From: an uncultured Bacteroidales bacterium | GTDB taxonomy: Bacteria > Bacteroidota > Bacteroidia > Bacteroidales > Paludibacteraceae | DNA length: 22,875 nucleotides | Assembly (NCBI GenBank): GCA_937911235.1 | Contig: CALDPN010000210.1 | Span: 1-22,875 of the forward strand | Direction: 5' to 3' | Shown here: in pieces, positions 6,716 to 14,299 of the stretch | How the letters are laid out: each line of letters begins with the position of its first letter | Position numbering within the stretch: position 1 is the first letter of the stretch | Translations under genes and position numbers: made by a program | The notes under the pieces: model-generated | What the model saw: the letters and a program-made list of their open reading frames with translations, nothing else | Database searches by the model: none | What the model was told of the DNA's origin: nothing

Positions 6716-6807
6716 GTTAAGAAGATTTGTTAATGGTTAATTTTTCGTTTCCTTAATCTCAATTTATCAATTTTAAAACTGCCTTGGAATTCTAGATTTT
6801 ATTTTTG
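6716..6807 (+). promoter_or_regulatory. Conserved upstream block and -7 box of lipoprotein 1
   Basis: This region aligns without gaps to 9279-9370 upstream of the paralogous lipoprotein (constant offset 2563). The best part is 32 identical bases at 6737-6768. The -7 box TATTTTTG is at 6800-6807, the same 31 nt beyond the block as in the paralogue. Such strict spacing suggests a regulator or sigma-factor binding site. The rest of 6531-6715 shows only loose similarity and no gene. Confidence 0.65.
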
Positions 6808-6862
6808 TTATGGCGCTAAGTACAACGCTACATTGATTTAGCGTCCTAACATTTGTTGTAGC
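6807..6862 (+). ncRNA. Hairpin leader with candidate pseudoknot, copy 1
   Basis: Stem 6807-6819 with 6838-6850 forms 12 bp with single-base bulges at T6811 and T6844. The 18-nt loop contains GCTACA (6827-6832), which can pair with TGTAGC at 6857-6862, about 20 nt before the start codon. The same loop, bulge and downstream partner occur in copy 2 with different stem bases. It may be a structured cis-regulatory leader, or partly a DNA palindrome overlapping the -7 box. Confidence 0.55.
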
Positions 6863-6882
6863 AAATTTAAAATTTATGAATT

Positions 6883-8010
6883 ATGAAAGAAGTATATTTA
6901 GGATTGATTGGCTTAGTTTTAATTGTAGCCATGGTTGATTGCAAACAAGATAGTGCTTTAATGTCTGAGCCAGAAAATGAATCTAAAACACCTACGGAAG
7001 GTTCTGTAGTGTATAGTGAGTTACTTAAAGATAACCAACTTATAGAGCTGTGTGTGGACTCTATTGTAAATTTGGGAGATACAGAACATCCTGCATATTT
7101 TTATGTAAATCTTTCTCACACAATATTTAATTCTCCTGTAGAAAACGAACAAACAAACACCAACAGTGCTTTCTATGCTGTAACATTCAACGATTTAGAA
7201 GAATTTATTTCAATTTATGCAGAGGCTCAAACTCTGGGCGGTGGTGCTGCAATGACAAACGAACAAAAACAGTCTGCTTACCACCATTTCTACAACTTTC
7301 TTATGGAAAACAACATTGATGCAGCACAACTAGTTTCTATGACTCTGCAAAATCCTTCTATTTTAAAACCTACATTAGAATCTGGTACTATTGTACCAAT
7401 TATTCTACCAGATCCTCCTTCAGGACCTATTTATCGTATCACAGAAGATGCTGTTTTAGACTCTATTTTGTCGCACATCGTGTTGCTAAGAGATGGTTTG
7501 ATACTACCATACAACATACATTCTGAAAATGATAGTTTAAAGAATGTTGCCGAAAGTCCAGACCCTTACAACGAAAACACATATGTAAGTTACATAAATG
7601 ATGGGAACCATGATTCAAGACATTATTACGACACGCAAACATTCCAATCTCCTATTTACACTTGCAGATATGGCACAAAAGGTTGCCCTATGGTTGAGAG
7701 CGAATTTTATATAGAAGGTTGGTACGCTAGTAAGCTCAAGGGGGATACAAAAAATATTTTATATGTTCCATATTTAAAAACTATTATCAAAAATATTCAT
7801 GTTGGAGCCACTATGCATTTAGAAGGAAATGTTACATATACTCAGCCAGATATTAGAAGATTAGAAAATGAAGAATTCCCTGTTATCGGTGGTGGCGAAA
7901 TAGTTGTTAATTATGGAGACGGTTGGTTGGTAAAACGAGTTGGAAGACTTAAATTTACAGTTGATGGTAAAACTGGTTTTAAAGAAAATTCTTGGAATAG
8001 TCACGAATAA
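6883..8010 (+). CDS. Putative lipoprotein of unknown function, paralogue 1
   Basis: A 375-residue protein with an N-terminal hydrophobic segment ending AMVDC; Cys20 is the likely lipidation site, although Asp before Cys is a poor lipobox. It continues with TPTEGSVVYSELLKD and ends in a well-conserved domain (YTCRYGTKGCPM, YVPYLKTIIKN, YGDGWLVKRVG). The protein at 9449-10564 shares this order throughout, with Cys20 also matching. I recognise no family. Anchoring in the inner or outer membrane facing the periplasm or surface is likely. Its leader has a conserved block, a -7 box and a structured hairpin shared with the paralogue. A duplication that left yqhD between the copies is inferred. Confidence 0.8.
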   Translation: MKEVYLGLIGLVLIVAMVDCKQDSALMSEPENESKTPTEGSVVYSELLKDNQLIELCVDSIVNLGDTEHPAYFYVNLSHTIFNSPVENEQTNTNSAFYAVTFNDLEEFISIYAEAQTLGGGAAMTNEQKQSAYHHFYNFLMENNIDAAQLVSMTLQNPSILKPTLESGTIVPIILPDPPSGPIYRITEDAVLDSILSHIVLLRDGLILPYNIHSENDSLKNVAESPDPYNENTYVSYINDGNHDSRHYYDTQTFQSPIYTCRYGTKGCPMVESEFYIEGWYASKLKGDTKNILYVPYLKTIIKNIHVGATMHLEGNVTYTQPDIRRLENEEFPVIGGGEIVVNYGDGWLVKRVGRLKFTVDGKTGFKENSWNSHE

Positions 8011-8022
8011 ATGATTTTTTTG

Positions 8023-8030
8023 TATATTTG
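8023..8030 (+). promoter_or_regulatory. -7 box for yqhD
   Basis: TATATTTG lies 34 nt before the yqhD start and just after the lipoprotein stop, so the dehydrogenase probably has its own promoter. No -33 element is evident. Confidence 0.5.
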
Positions 8031-8064
8031 TTTTTAAAGCAAAATAATAAAAAAAAGAACATTT

Positions 8065-9201
8065 ATGAACAACTTTGTATTTCAAAATACTACCAAACTT
8101 ATTTTTGGTAAAGGACAAATTGCTAGACTTAGCAAAGAACTTCCTCGTGGCAAACGCATATTGGTTACCTTTGGTGGTGGCAGTGTGAAAAAGAATGGTG
8201 TGTACGACCAAGTGAAAACCGCTCTACAAGAGTTTGACCACATTGAGTTTTGGGGCATAGAGCCAAATCCAAAAGTAGAAACTCTGCGCAAAGCTGTAGA
8301 AATTTGTAAAAAGGAAAATATAGAATTTATTCTTGCTGTGGGTGGCGGTAGCGTGCTAGATGGCACTAAACTTATTGCAGCCGCAGCAGCGATAGACGCC
8401 GATGCTTGGGAACTTGTTTTAAACCCTAGCCTTTTAAACGGCACTCTGCCTTTTGCTAGTGTAATGACTCTGCCTGCCACCGGATCTGAAATGAACAAAG
8501 GCGCAGTAATCTCAAACCTTGCCACAGACGAGAAATATCCTTTCTACAACACCTACCCTGTGTTTTCTATTCTAGACCCAGAAAGCACATTTACTCTACC
8601 TGAGTTTCAAGTTTCTTGTGGCATTGCCGACACCTTTGTACACGTAATGGAACAATATCTTACCATTACAAACTGTTCTCCACTTATGGACCGTTGGGCA
8701 GAAGGCATCCTTCAAACACTTATAGAAATTGCACCTAAGATAAAAGAAAATCAATGCAACTACGATGCTATGGCAAACTTTATGATGTGCGCCACTATGG
8801 GGCTAAACGGTTTTGTGGCAATGGGTGTGCCTCAAGACTGGGCTACTCATATGATTGGTCATGAAATCACAGCTCTAACTGGCACTACTCACGGCCAAAC
8901 GCTTGTAATGGTGCTTCCACGCCTAATGAACGTGATGCGCGAGCAAAAAGCCGATAAAATTCTTCAATATGGCGAACGTGTTTGGGGTATTACCGAAGGT
9001 AGCAAAAACGAACGTATCGACAGCACTATTGCTGCTACAAAAGAGTTTTTTGCATCATTAAATCTTGCCACAGAATTTTCTGAACTAAATATTGGAAGAG
9101 ATATTTTAGACGAAATAGTTCGCCGTTTTAAAGAACGTGGTACTAAACTTGGCGAAAACGCTAATATCGATTTTGAAATTATTGAGAAAATCCTAAACTA
9201 A
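8065..9201 (+). CDS. yqhD: NADPH-dependent iron/zinc alcohol dehydrogenase (YqhD type)
   Basis: Group III metal-dependent alcohol dehydrogenase that reduces short-chain aldehydes, often in aldehyde detoxification. It is close along its length to E. coli YqhD: MNNF start, LIFGKG, GGGSVKK, the nucleotide-binding AVGGGSVLDGTK (91-102), LPATGSE and QDWATHMIGHE. The four metal ligands fall at Asp189, His193, His262 and His276, with exactly the YqhD spacing. At 378 residues the length is near YqhD. It is cytoplasmic and lies between two paralogous lipoproteins; no functional link is shown. The GGGS motif after the first strand supports NADPH preference, known for the family. Confidence 0.95.
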   Translation: MNNFVFQNTTKLIFGKGQIARLSKELPRGKRILVTFGGGSVKKNGVYDQVKTALQEFDHIEFWGIEPNPKVETLRKAVEICKKENIEFILAVGGGSVLDGTKLIAAAAAIDADAWELVLNPSLLNGTLPFASVMTLPATGSEMNKGAVISNLATDEKYPFYNTYPVFSILDPESTFTLPEFQVSCGIADTFVHVMEQYLTITNCSPLMDRWAEGILQTLIEIAPKIKENQCNYDAMANFMMCATMGLNGFVAMGVPQDWATHMIGHEITALTGTTHGQTLVMVLPRLMNVMREQKADKILQYGERVWGITEGSKNERIDSTIAATKEFFASLNLATEFSELNIGRDILDEIVRRFKERGTKLGENANIDFEIIEKILN

Positions 9202-9278
9202 ATTGTTATATTTTTTTACTATTGTAATTATTTTGCAACAGAGTTACAAACAAAAAATGACAATAAAAAGAATCTTTA

Positions 9279-9370
9279 GTTAAGAAGAATTGCAAAAAAT
9301 TAATTTTTCGTTTCCTTAATCTCAATTTATCTTTTTTAAAACGCACAAGCATTCTGCTTATTTATATTTG
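9279..9370 (+). promoter_or_regulatory. Conserved upstream block and -7 box of lipoprotein 2
   Basis: The 32-base block at 9300-9331 is identical to 6737-6768. A GTTAAGAAGA box lies 21 nt before it in both copies. The -7 box TATATTTG is at 9363-9370, at the same spacing as upstream of lipoprotein 1. Confidence 0.65.
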
Positions 9371-9429
9371 CTATGACGTTTGAGCCAAACGCTACATTTG
9401 CTCAAACGCTCATAGCATTTTTTTGTAGC
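9370..9429 (+). ncRNA. Hairpin leader with candidate pseudoknot, copy 2
   Basis: Stem 9370-9385 with 9400-9416 forms 16 bp with one bulged base (C9409, matching T6844 in copy 1). The 14-nt loop holds GCTACA (9391-9396), complementary to TGTAGC at 9424-9429. The seven T residues after the stem resemble a terminator, but copy 1 lacks them and the gene starts only 20 nt later. Confidence 0.55.
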
Positions 9430-9448
9430 AATTTAAAAATGAATAAAT

Positions 9449-10564
9449 ATGAATAGATTTTTTTATACAATGCTTGGTTTAGAAATCATGGCATGTATGG
9501 TAGGATGTAAAAAAGATGATAATATATTAGAATCAGAACCAAAAGAACATCAAACTCCTACCGAAGGTTCTGTAATGTATAGTGAAATACTCAAAGATGG
9601 AGAAATCATAGAACAAAGCATAGACTCCATTGTAAATTTTGGTAATGACGCAAACCCTGCTTACTTTTTTGTAAATTTATCGCACACGGTAAATGGCATT
9701 GAAGTTCCAGACAATCATCGTGACAATTGTGCTTTCTTTACAACATCACGTAAAGAACTAGAAGATTTTATTCAGTTGTATGCACAGGATCAGTCTTTAT
9801 CTGTGGGCGAGACTCTTACCAACGAAGAAAAAGCAAATGCTTTTAAGCATCTATACGACTTTATTAAAGAGAATAACATAGATGCTACAGAGTTTGTATA
9901 TAAAACTCTAAAAAATCCGAATATTTTACCTACGACATTGGCTTCTGGTAGTGTAAATCCTATAGATGATTCAAGTTCACTTAAACCTATTAAGCCAATT
10001 TATCCTTTCGACCCAAACAATATTCCAGACGATCTCCGACCACTCATTACAAGAGTTGGAAGTCATCATGAAGATGCAGTTATTGACTCCTTATTAAGAT
10101 ATGTTGTATTACTTGAAGATGCACTTGATATACCATTCTCTGTTACATACGGCCATTTTGTTAGTTACCTAAACGTAATAAGTCTCAACGAAGAAGAATA
10201 TTATGCAACTGAATATTTTGATTCTCCAAAATATACTTGTAGATATGGAACTAAAAATAATCCAATGGTTTATTGCGAGTTTTATGTACATGGATGGTAT
10301 AAAAGTAAACGATTGGAAGATAAGAAACCTATTTTGTATATGCCTTATCTAAAAACTCTAATTGTTGATGCTCACATAGGCGCAACTATGAGACTAAGTG
10401 GTGAAACAGAATATTACAATCCAGACATTAGAAAAACAGACAACAATGAGTATGCTGTTGTAGGTTCTGGTCAGGTAAGAATTGAATATGGCGATAGCTT
10501 TTTAGTGTGCAGAAAAGCTCTATTATGTTTCAGAGTTGATGGTGAAAAAGGTTTTGAAAAATAA
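9449..10564 (+). CDS. Putative lipoprotein of unknown function, paralogue 2
   Basis: A 371-residue paralogue of the protein at 6883-8010. Its lipobox is better (CMVGC, Cys20). It shares TPTEGSVMYSEILKDG near the N-terminus, NPAYFFVNLSHT, and the C-terminal YTCRYGTKNNPM, GATMRLSGE and VDGEKGF. The middle differs, with a proline-rich insertion near 175-195. No known domain is recognised. Regulation is probably shared with paralogue 1 given the nearly identical upstream block. Confidence 0.8.
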   Translation: MNRFFYTMLGLEIMACMVGCKKDDNILESEPKEHQTPTEGSVMYSEILKDGEIIEQSIDSIVNFGNDANPAYFFVNLSHTVNGIEVPDNHRDNCAFFTTSRKELEDFIQLYAQDQSLSVGETLTNEEKANAFKHLYDFIKENNIDATEFVYKTLKNPNILPTTLASGSVNPIDDSSSLKPIKPIYPFDPNNIPDDLRPLITRVGSHHEDAVIDSLLRYVVLLEDALDIPFSVTYGHFVSYLNVISLNEEEYYATEYFDSPKYTCRYGTKNNPMVYCEFYVHGWYKSKRLEDKKPILYMPYLKTLIVDAHIGATMRLSGETEYYNPDIRKTDNNEYAVVGSGQVRIEYGDSFLVCRKALLCFRVDGEKGFEK

Positions 10565-10578
10565 GTTGGGATGATAAT

Positions 10579-10610
10579 GTTGCCTATTCTCTAAAATTAC
10601 AGTAAATTTG
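10579..10610 (+). promoter_or_regulatory. Promoter of umuDC
   Basis: GTTG at 10579-10582 and TAAATTTG at 10603-10610 are 20 nt apart, near the Bacteroidetes -33/-7 consensus. I see no obvious LexA palindrome. Confidence 0.6.
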
Positions 10611-10642
10611 TTTCTTGAAGCTGAAATTTATTACCCAACCCC

Positions 10643-11065
10643 ATGGAAAGTTTTATCCCACATAAAATAGAAGGCTCGTTTGAGAGTGAGATGCTTGGCG
10701 ATGTGAAAGCCGGTTTCCCCTCTCCTGCCGAAGATATGCGTGAGCATTTAGACCTAATCAAACTCCTTGTAAAACACAAGGCATCTACATTTTTCTTTCG
10801 CGTAAGCGGTGTATCTATGGTAGATGCAGCTATGGACGAAGGCGACATTCTTATTGTTGACCGTGCCATAGACCCATACAACAATTGCAAAGCGGTGTGC
10901 TATATAGATGGCGAATACACGGTAAAACGTGTTGAAATTCACTCAGAAGGTGTGCGTCTTATGCCTGCTAACGAAAACAACTCTGCATACAAACCTATTG
11001 AAATTACCCCAGAAAATGAGTTTATGATTTGGGGCGTGGTTACTTACGTGATTAAGAAAATGTAA
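10643..11065 (+). CDS. umuD: UmuD-like S24 peptidase, subunit of translesion polymerase V
   Basis: A 140-residue S24 self-cleaving protein. Ser58 in the GVSM motif and Lys95 in YTVKRV match the E. coli UmuD catalytic dyad. The likely cleavage site is Ala23-Gly24 (VKAGFPSP). After RecA-stimulated cleavage the shortened form would join UmuC in the mutagenic polymerase. There is no N-terminal DNA-binding domain, so this is UmuD and not LexA. It starts 32 nt after a -7 box and is followed one base later by umuC, forming a two-gene operon. Confidence 0.93.
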   Translation: MESFIPHKIEGSFESEMLGDVKAGFPSPAEDMREHLDLIKLLVKHKASTFFFRVSGVSMVDAAMDEGDILIVDRAIDPYNNCKAVCYIDGEYTVKRVEIHSEGVRLMPANENNSAYKPIEITPENEFMIWGVVTYVIKKM

Positions 11066-11066
11066 A

Positions 11067-12332
11067 ATGTTTGCCCTAGCCGATTGTAACAACTTTTTTG
11101 CCTCTTGCGAAAGGGTCTTTCGTCCCGACTTGCAAGGAAAACCCGTCATTGTGCTTTCAAACAACGACGGTTGCGCCGTGGCGCGTAGCAATGAAGCTAA
11201 AGCACTCGGCATTAAAATGGGCGACCCACTTTTTAAAATCAGAGATATTGTAAACAAACATAAAGTAGCTGTTTTCTCTGGCAATATGGCACTCTATGGC
11301 GATATGTCGCAACGCGTGCGTTGGGTGCTTGAGGACTTTGCCCCATCAATAGAGGTGTATTCCATAGACGAGGCATTCCTCGACCTACGAGGCATGCAAA
11401 ACATAGACTTCGACCAATACGCCAAAACCATATCGAAGACCTGCTACAAGATGACTTCCATACCTGTTTCTGTAGGCATTGCCCCAACCAAAACCCTAGC
11501 CAAAATCGCATCAAAACTCTGCAAGCAATACCCTCGACTACAAGGTGGTTGCTATATGCACCGTCCAGAAGACATAGAAAAAGTACTGCGAAAATACCCA
11601 ATAGAAGACGTTTGGGGTATAGGTCGTCGCACCACAGCCAAACTTAAACTCATGGGCATAAATACAGCCTACGACTACACACAACTTAGCGAAACTAGAG
11701 TGCGAAGTCTATTCAACATCACCGGACTTAGAACATGGAAAGAGCTGCAAGGCACACCATGCATAGAATTTGAAGATGGTTTCGAGGCAAAACAATCAAT
11801 CTGCGTATCACGAAGTTTTTCGTCAGAAATCTACGAAGTAAAAGAACTGCAAGAACAAATTGCCAACTTTAGCGCTTCTATGGCAGAAAAACTGCGTAAA
11901 CAATGCTCAGTAGTGAGTGAAATAGTAGTTTTTGCCTACACAAACCGTTTTAAGGAAAACGAACCACAGACTCACGGCAGTGCTCTAATATCGTTTATCA
12001 CACCTACAGCAGACGTTAGAGTCATAGTTTCTAAAGCCGTTGCTGCCACTAAAGCACTTTTTAAAGAAGGTTACGGATATAAAAAAGCTGGAGTAATTGC
12101 CACAAAAATAAGTTCAGAAAAATGCGTTATGCACTCGCTTTTTGAGGACACCGAAGCCACCGAGCGCGAGCACAAAATCACCACCGTGCTCGACACCATA
12201 AACAAAACATTCGGTAAAGGTACCATCAAACTTGCCGTGCAAGGCTCTGGTCATATTAAATCCTCAAGCAACAACCAATCACCCCACTACACCACCCTCT
12301 GGACCGACATCCCCACAGTGACTGTGAAGTAA
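11067..12332 (+). CDS. umuC: Y-family DNA polymerase V catalytic subunit
   Basis: A 421-residue translesion polymerase that copies across damaged bases with low fidelity. The catalytic carboxylates are Asp6 (ALADCNNF), Asp101 and Glu102 (SIDEAFLDL), at the same positions as in E. coli UmuC. A helix-hairpin-helix (VWGIGRRTTAKL) and the little-finger domain follow, the latter from about 240. The length matches E. coli UmuC (422). It starts one base after the umuD stop, so it is co-translated with it. SOS control is expected from the family but no LexA box was found. Confidence 0.95.
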   Translation: MFALADCNNFFASCERVFRPDLQGKPVIVLSNNDGCAVARSNEAKALGIKMGDPLFKIRDIVNKHKVAVFSGNMALYGDMSQRVRWVLEDFAPSIEVYSIDEAFLDLRGMQNIDFDQYAKTISKTCYKMTSIPVSVGIAPTKTLAKIASKLCKQYPRLQGGCYMHRPEDIEKVLRKYPIEDVWGIGRRTTAKLKLMGINTAYDYTQLSETRVRSLFNITGLRTWKELQGTPCIEFEDGFEAKQSICVSRSFSSEIYEVKELQEQIANFSASMAEKLRKQCSVVSEIVVFAYTNRFKENEPQTHGSALISFITPTADVRVIVSKAVAATKALFKEGYGYKKAGVIATKISSEKCVMHSLFEDTEATEREHKITTVLDTINKTFGKGTIKLAVQGSGHIKSSSNNQSPHYTTLWTDIPTVTVK

Positions 12333-12367
12333 AAATATCAGTATAAACCATTTTTTATTGTTTATGT

Positions 12368-12398
12368 ATTGGATATAAAAAAAATATTAATATCTTTG
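12368..12398 (+). promoter_or_regulatory. Promoter of the hipBA operon
   Basis: ATTG at 12368-12371, 19 nt, then TATCTTTG at 12391-12398: a near-perfect Bacteroidetes primary sigma promoter. It is the only clear promoter before the hipB-hipA-sirtuin-FISUMP run. Confidence 0.75.
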
Positions 12399-12406
12399 TA
12401 CATAAC

Positions 12407-12463
12407 TTATTGTATGCGATAATTAATTACATATATATTGCATTAAATTAACGTATAAGATAA
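12407..12463 (+). promoter_or_regulatory. Candidate HipB operators
   Basis: Two 16-bp imperfect palindromes, at 12407-12422 and 12448-12463, each 12 of 16 symmetric with TTA...TAA ends. They are 41 bp apart centre to centre, close to four helical turns, and flank the transcription start and hipB leader. Autorepression by HipB is inferred. Confidence 0.4.
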
Positions 12464-12469
12464 TATAAT

Positions 12470-12781
12470 ATGACTGATTATTACGAATATTCTATACCTG
12501 AATTAGTAAAATTACTTGGAGCCAGATTCAAGGACTATCGTTTGCGTTCTCATATGACGCAAAAGGATGTTGCTGAACAATCTGGCATTACGATTAACAC
12601 CATTCACAAATTCGAGAATGGCACAACCGGCAATATGTCATTGGGAACATTTTTATCTCTCATGAAAGCCATTGGTCAGATTGATGCATTGGATGACATG
12701 ATGCCGGAACTTCCTGAATCGGCATACTTAATCAGAGATAATCAAAAGAAAGTACAACGTATAAGACATAAGAAACAATGA
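12470..12781 (+). CDS. hipB: HipB-like antitoxin, XRE helix-turn-helix
   Basis: A 103-residue protein with an XRE domain from about 15 to 72 (MTQKDVAEQSGITINTIHKF, then a wing-like ENGTTGNMSLGTF) and a basic tail ending RIRHKKQ. Such proteins bind operators upstream and neutralise HipA by holding it in an inactive complex. The stop overlaps the hipA start (ATGA, 4 bp), the usual arrangement. Two palindromes upstream are the likely operators. Confidence 0.88.
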   Translation: MTDYYEYSIPELVKLLGARFKDYRLRSHMTQKDVAEQSGITINTIHKFENGTTGNMSLGTFLSLMKAIGQIDALDDMMPELPESAYLIRDNQKKVQRIRHKKQ

Positions 12782-14274
12782 TTACCAGCTCGCTTAAAGT
12801 TTTTCTATGGAATAAAGAAATAGGACGTTTGTCATGGGATGCTCGAAGAGGTAATTCCTACTTCGAGTACAACCACAAATTCCTAACCGAAGGACTAAAT
12901 CCGTTTCCTTTGCTTGCGCCTATAGATTCACCTATAAGTAAGCGTCCTATTATGGGAGATAAAGAAACTAAAATATATCGCAAATTGCCGCCTTTTCTAG
13001 CAGACTCCCTGCCTGATGCCTGGGGTAATCAGGTTTTTGAATGTTGGCGTATTCAAAACAACATTCGCAATCAAGAAATAACTCCTTTAGATTTGTTGTC
13101 ATTCATAGGCAAGCGCGGAATGGGTGCCTTGGAATTTATGCCAGAATCTTCGGGTATAAAGAAAACAGAGCAACTAAATTTGAAAGCATTAACAGACTTG
13201 GCACAAAAGATTTTCACAGAAAGGGAGAATGCTAAAATTTCACCTAATGAATCAATAACAATGCAGTCCCTAATTGCTGTTGGAACCTCAGCAGGAGGAC
13301 GCCAACCTAAAGCAATTATCGCAATTAATCAAGAAACAGGCGAAATCCGAAGCGGACAAATTGCTGGTCAGAAAGGATTTGAATATTGCATTCTGAAGTT
13401 TGGCGATCCTAGTCGTTCATCTGCAGAATTGGAAATGGCATATTACGAAATGGCCAAGGCTGCGGGTATAAATATTATGCCTTGTCGATTAATAGAAACA
13501 GAGGGTAACAAGCATTTTATCACTCAACGCTTCGACCGTGATAAGGAACGCAAACTTCATATGCAGACACTTGCCGCATTATATTCAGAAGCCGATAGTT
13601 ATGAAAAGTTGATGATGGTATGTAGAAAAATGCGTTTACCAGCAGCCACCTTTGACGAGGTATTCCGCAGAATGGTATTCAACATTTTGGCCAACAATAC
13701 AGATGACCACAATAAAAACTTCTCCTTCTTAATGAACGAACAAGGGAAATGGAGTCTTTCTCCTGCATATGACCTTACTTACATCTTCAACTCCGGAGGC
13801 TATTTACCTGAACATACCCACTGTTTGATGATGAATGGAAAACTATATGGACATACCAAAGAAGATGCTTTGGCTTTTGCAAAAGACAATGATGTAAGAA
13901 AGCCAGAAAACATCATCAACGAAGTGGTAGCAGCCATATCTCAATTTAGATTTTTTGCTAGGAAATACCTTGTTGAAGAACGTTGGATTAGTGCAATTGA
14001 AACTCGTTTAAACGAACTTCTAGCGAGTTGGGGATACACCGATGCACCTAAAGAAGTTGTAAACATTAAAATAGGAGATATTTTATATAAAAATGTACGC
14101 ATAGAACAAACATACAAAGGAAACTACCACCTACTAGCAAATATCGATGGTATAGAAAAGAAATTCGTAATTAGTAAAAACAAAGAAGAATTTACTTTTA
14201 TAGAACAAATTGGATTGGCAAACCTAACTAGCGAACATTTAAAAACTATGGTTACAAAGTTTTTAAAATTATAA
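12778..14274 (+). CDS. hipA: HipA-family serine/threonine kinase toxin
   Basis: A 498-residue HipA-fold kinase. In E. coli HipA phosphorylates glutamyl-tRNA synthetase and induces dormancy; the target here is unknown. Visible features are the N-terminal HipA domain (KLPPFLADSLPDAWGN), a Gly/Ser-rich loop GTSAGGRQPKA (169-179) like the segment carrying the regulatory serine, catalytic Asp309 and Asn314 in NTDDHNKNFS, and metal-binding Asp332 in SPAYDLTY. All catalytic residues are present, so it is probably active. The C-terminus extends about 60-70 residues beyond the usual end, with a small beta-rich region from 425. The extension may be a lineage-specific domain. Confidence 0.9.
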   Translation: MITSSLKVFLWNKEIGRLSWDARRGNSYFEYNHKFLTEGLNPFPLLAPIDSPISKRPIMGDKETKIYRKLPPFLADSLPDAWGNQVFECWRIQNNIRNQEITPLDLLSFIGKRGMGALEFMPESSGIKKTEQLNLKALTDLAQKIFTERENAKISPNESITMQSLIAVGTSAGGRQPKAIIAINQETGEIRSGQIAGQKGFEYCILKFGDPSRSSAELEMAYYEMAKAAGINIMPCRLIETEGNKHFITQRFDRDKERKLHMQTLAALYSEADSYEKLMMVCRKMRLPAATFDEVFRRMVFNILANNTDDHNKNFSFLMNEQGKWSLSPAYDLTYIFNSGGYLPEHTHCLMMNGKLYGHTKEDALAFAKDNDVRKPENIINEVVAAISQFRFFARKYLVEERWISAIETRLNELLASWGYTDAPKEVVNIKIGDILYKNVRIEQTYKGNYHLLANIDGIEKKFVISKNKEEFTFIEQIGLANLTSEHLKTMVTKFLKL

Positions 14275-14299
14275 TTTTGACAGATATATACGTAAAACT

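Noticed and set aside
6807..6862. Leader hairpin as an integron attC site
   Set aside because: The core sites GTTRRRY and RYYYAAC are not present in the right order and no integrase is nearby.
8082..8525. Minus-strand 147-residue ORF inside yqhD
   Set aside because: It is a shadow of a strongly conserved plus-strand gene, with no promoter or coding-like composition.
9370..9429. Copy 2 leader hairpin as a simple rho-independent terminator
   Set aside because: A T run follows the stem, but the promoter -7 box ends at the stem base and the gene begins 20 nt later. Copy 1 has no T run, so the conserved part is the fold and loop pairing.
10565..10642. SOS (LexA) operator before umuDC
   Set aside because: I found a promoter but no convincing palindrome that I could call a LexA box.
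11239..11601. Minus-strand ORF inside umuC
   Set aside because: It lies fully within umuC, has no homologue I recognise and no start signal.
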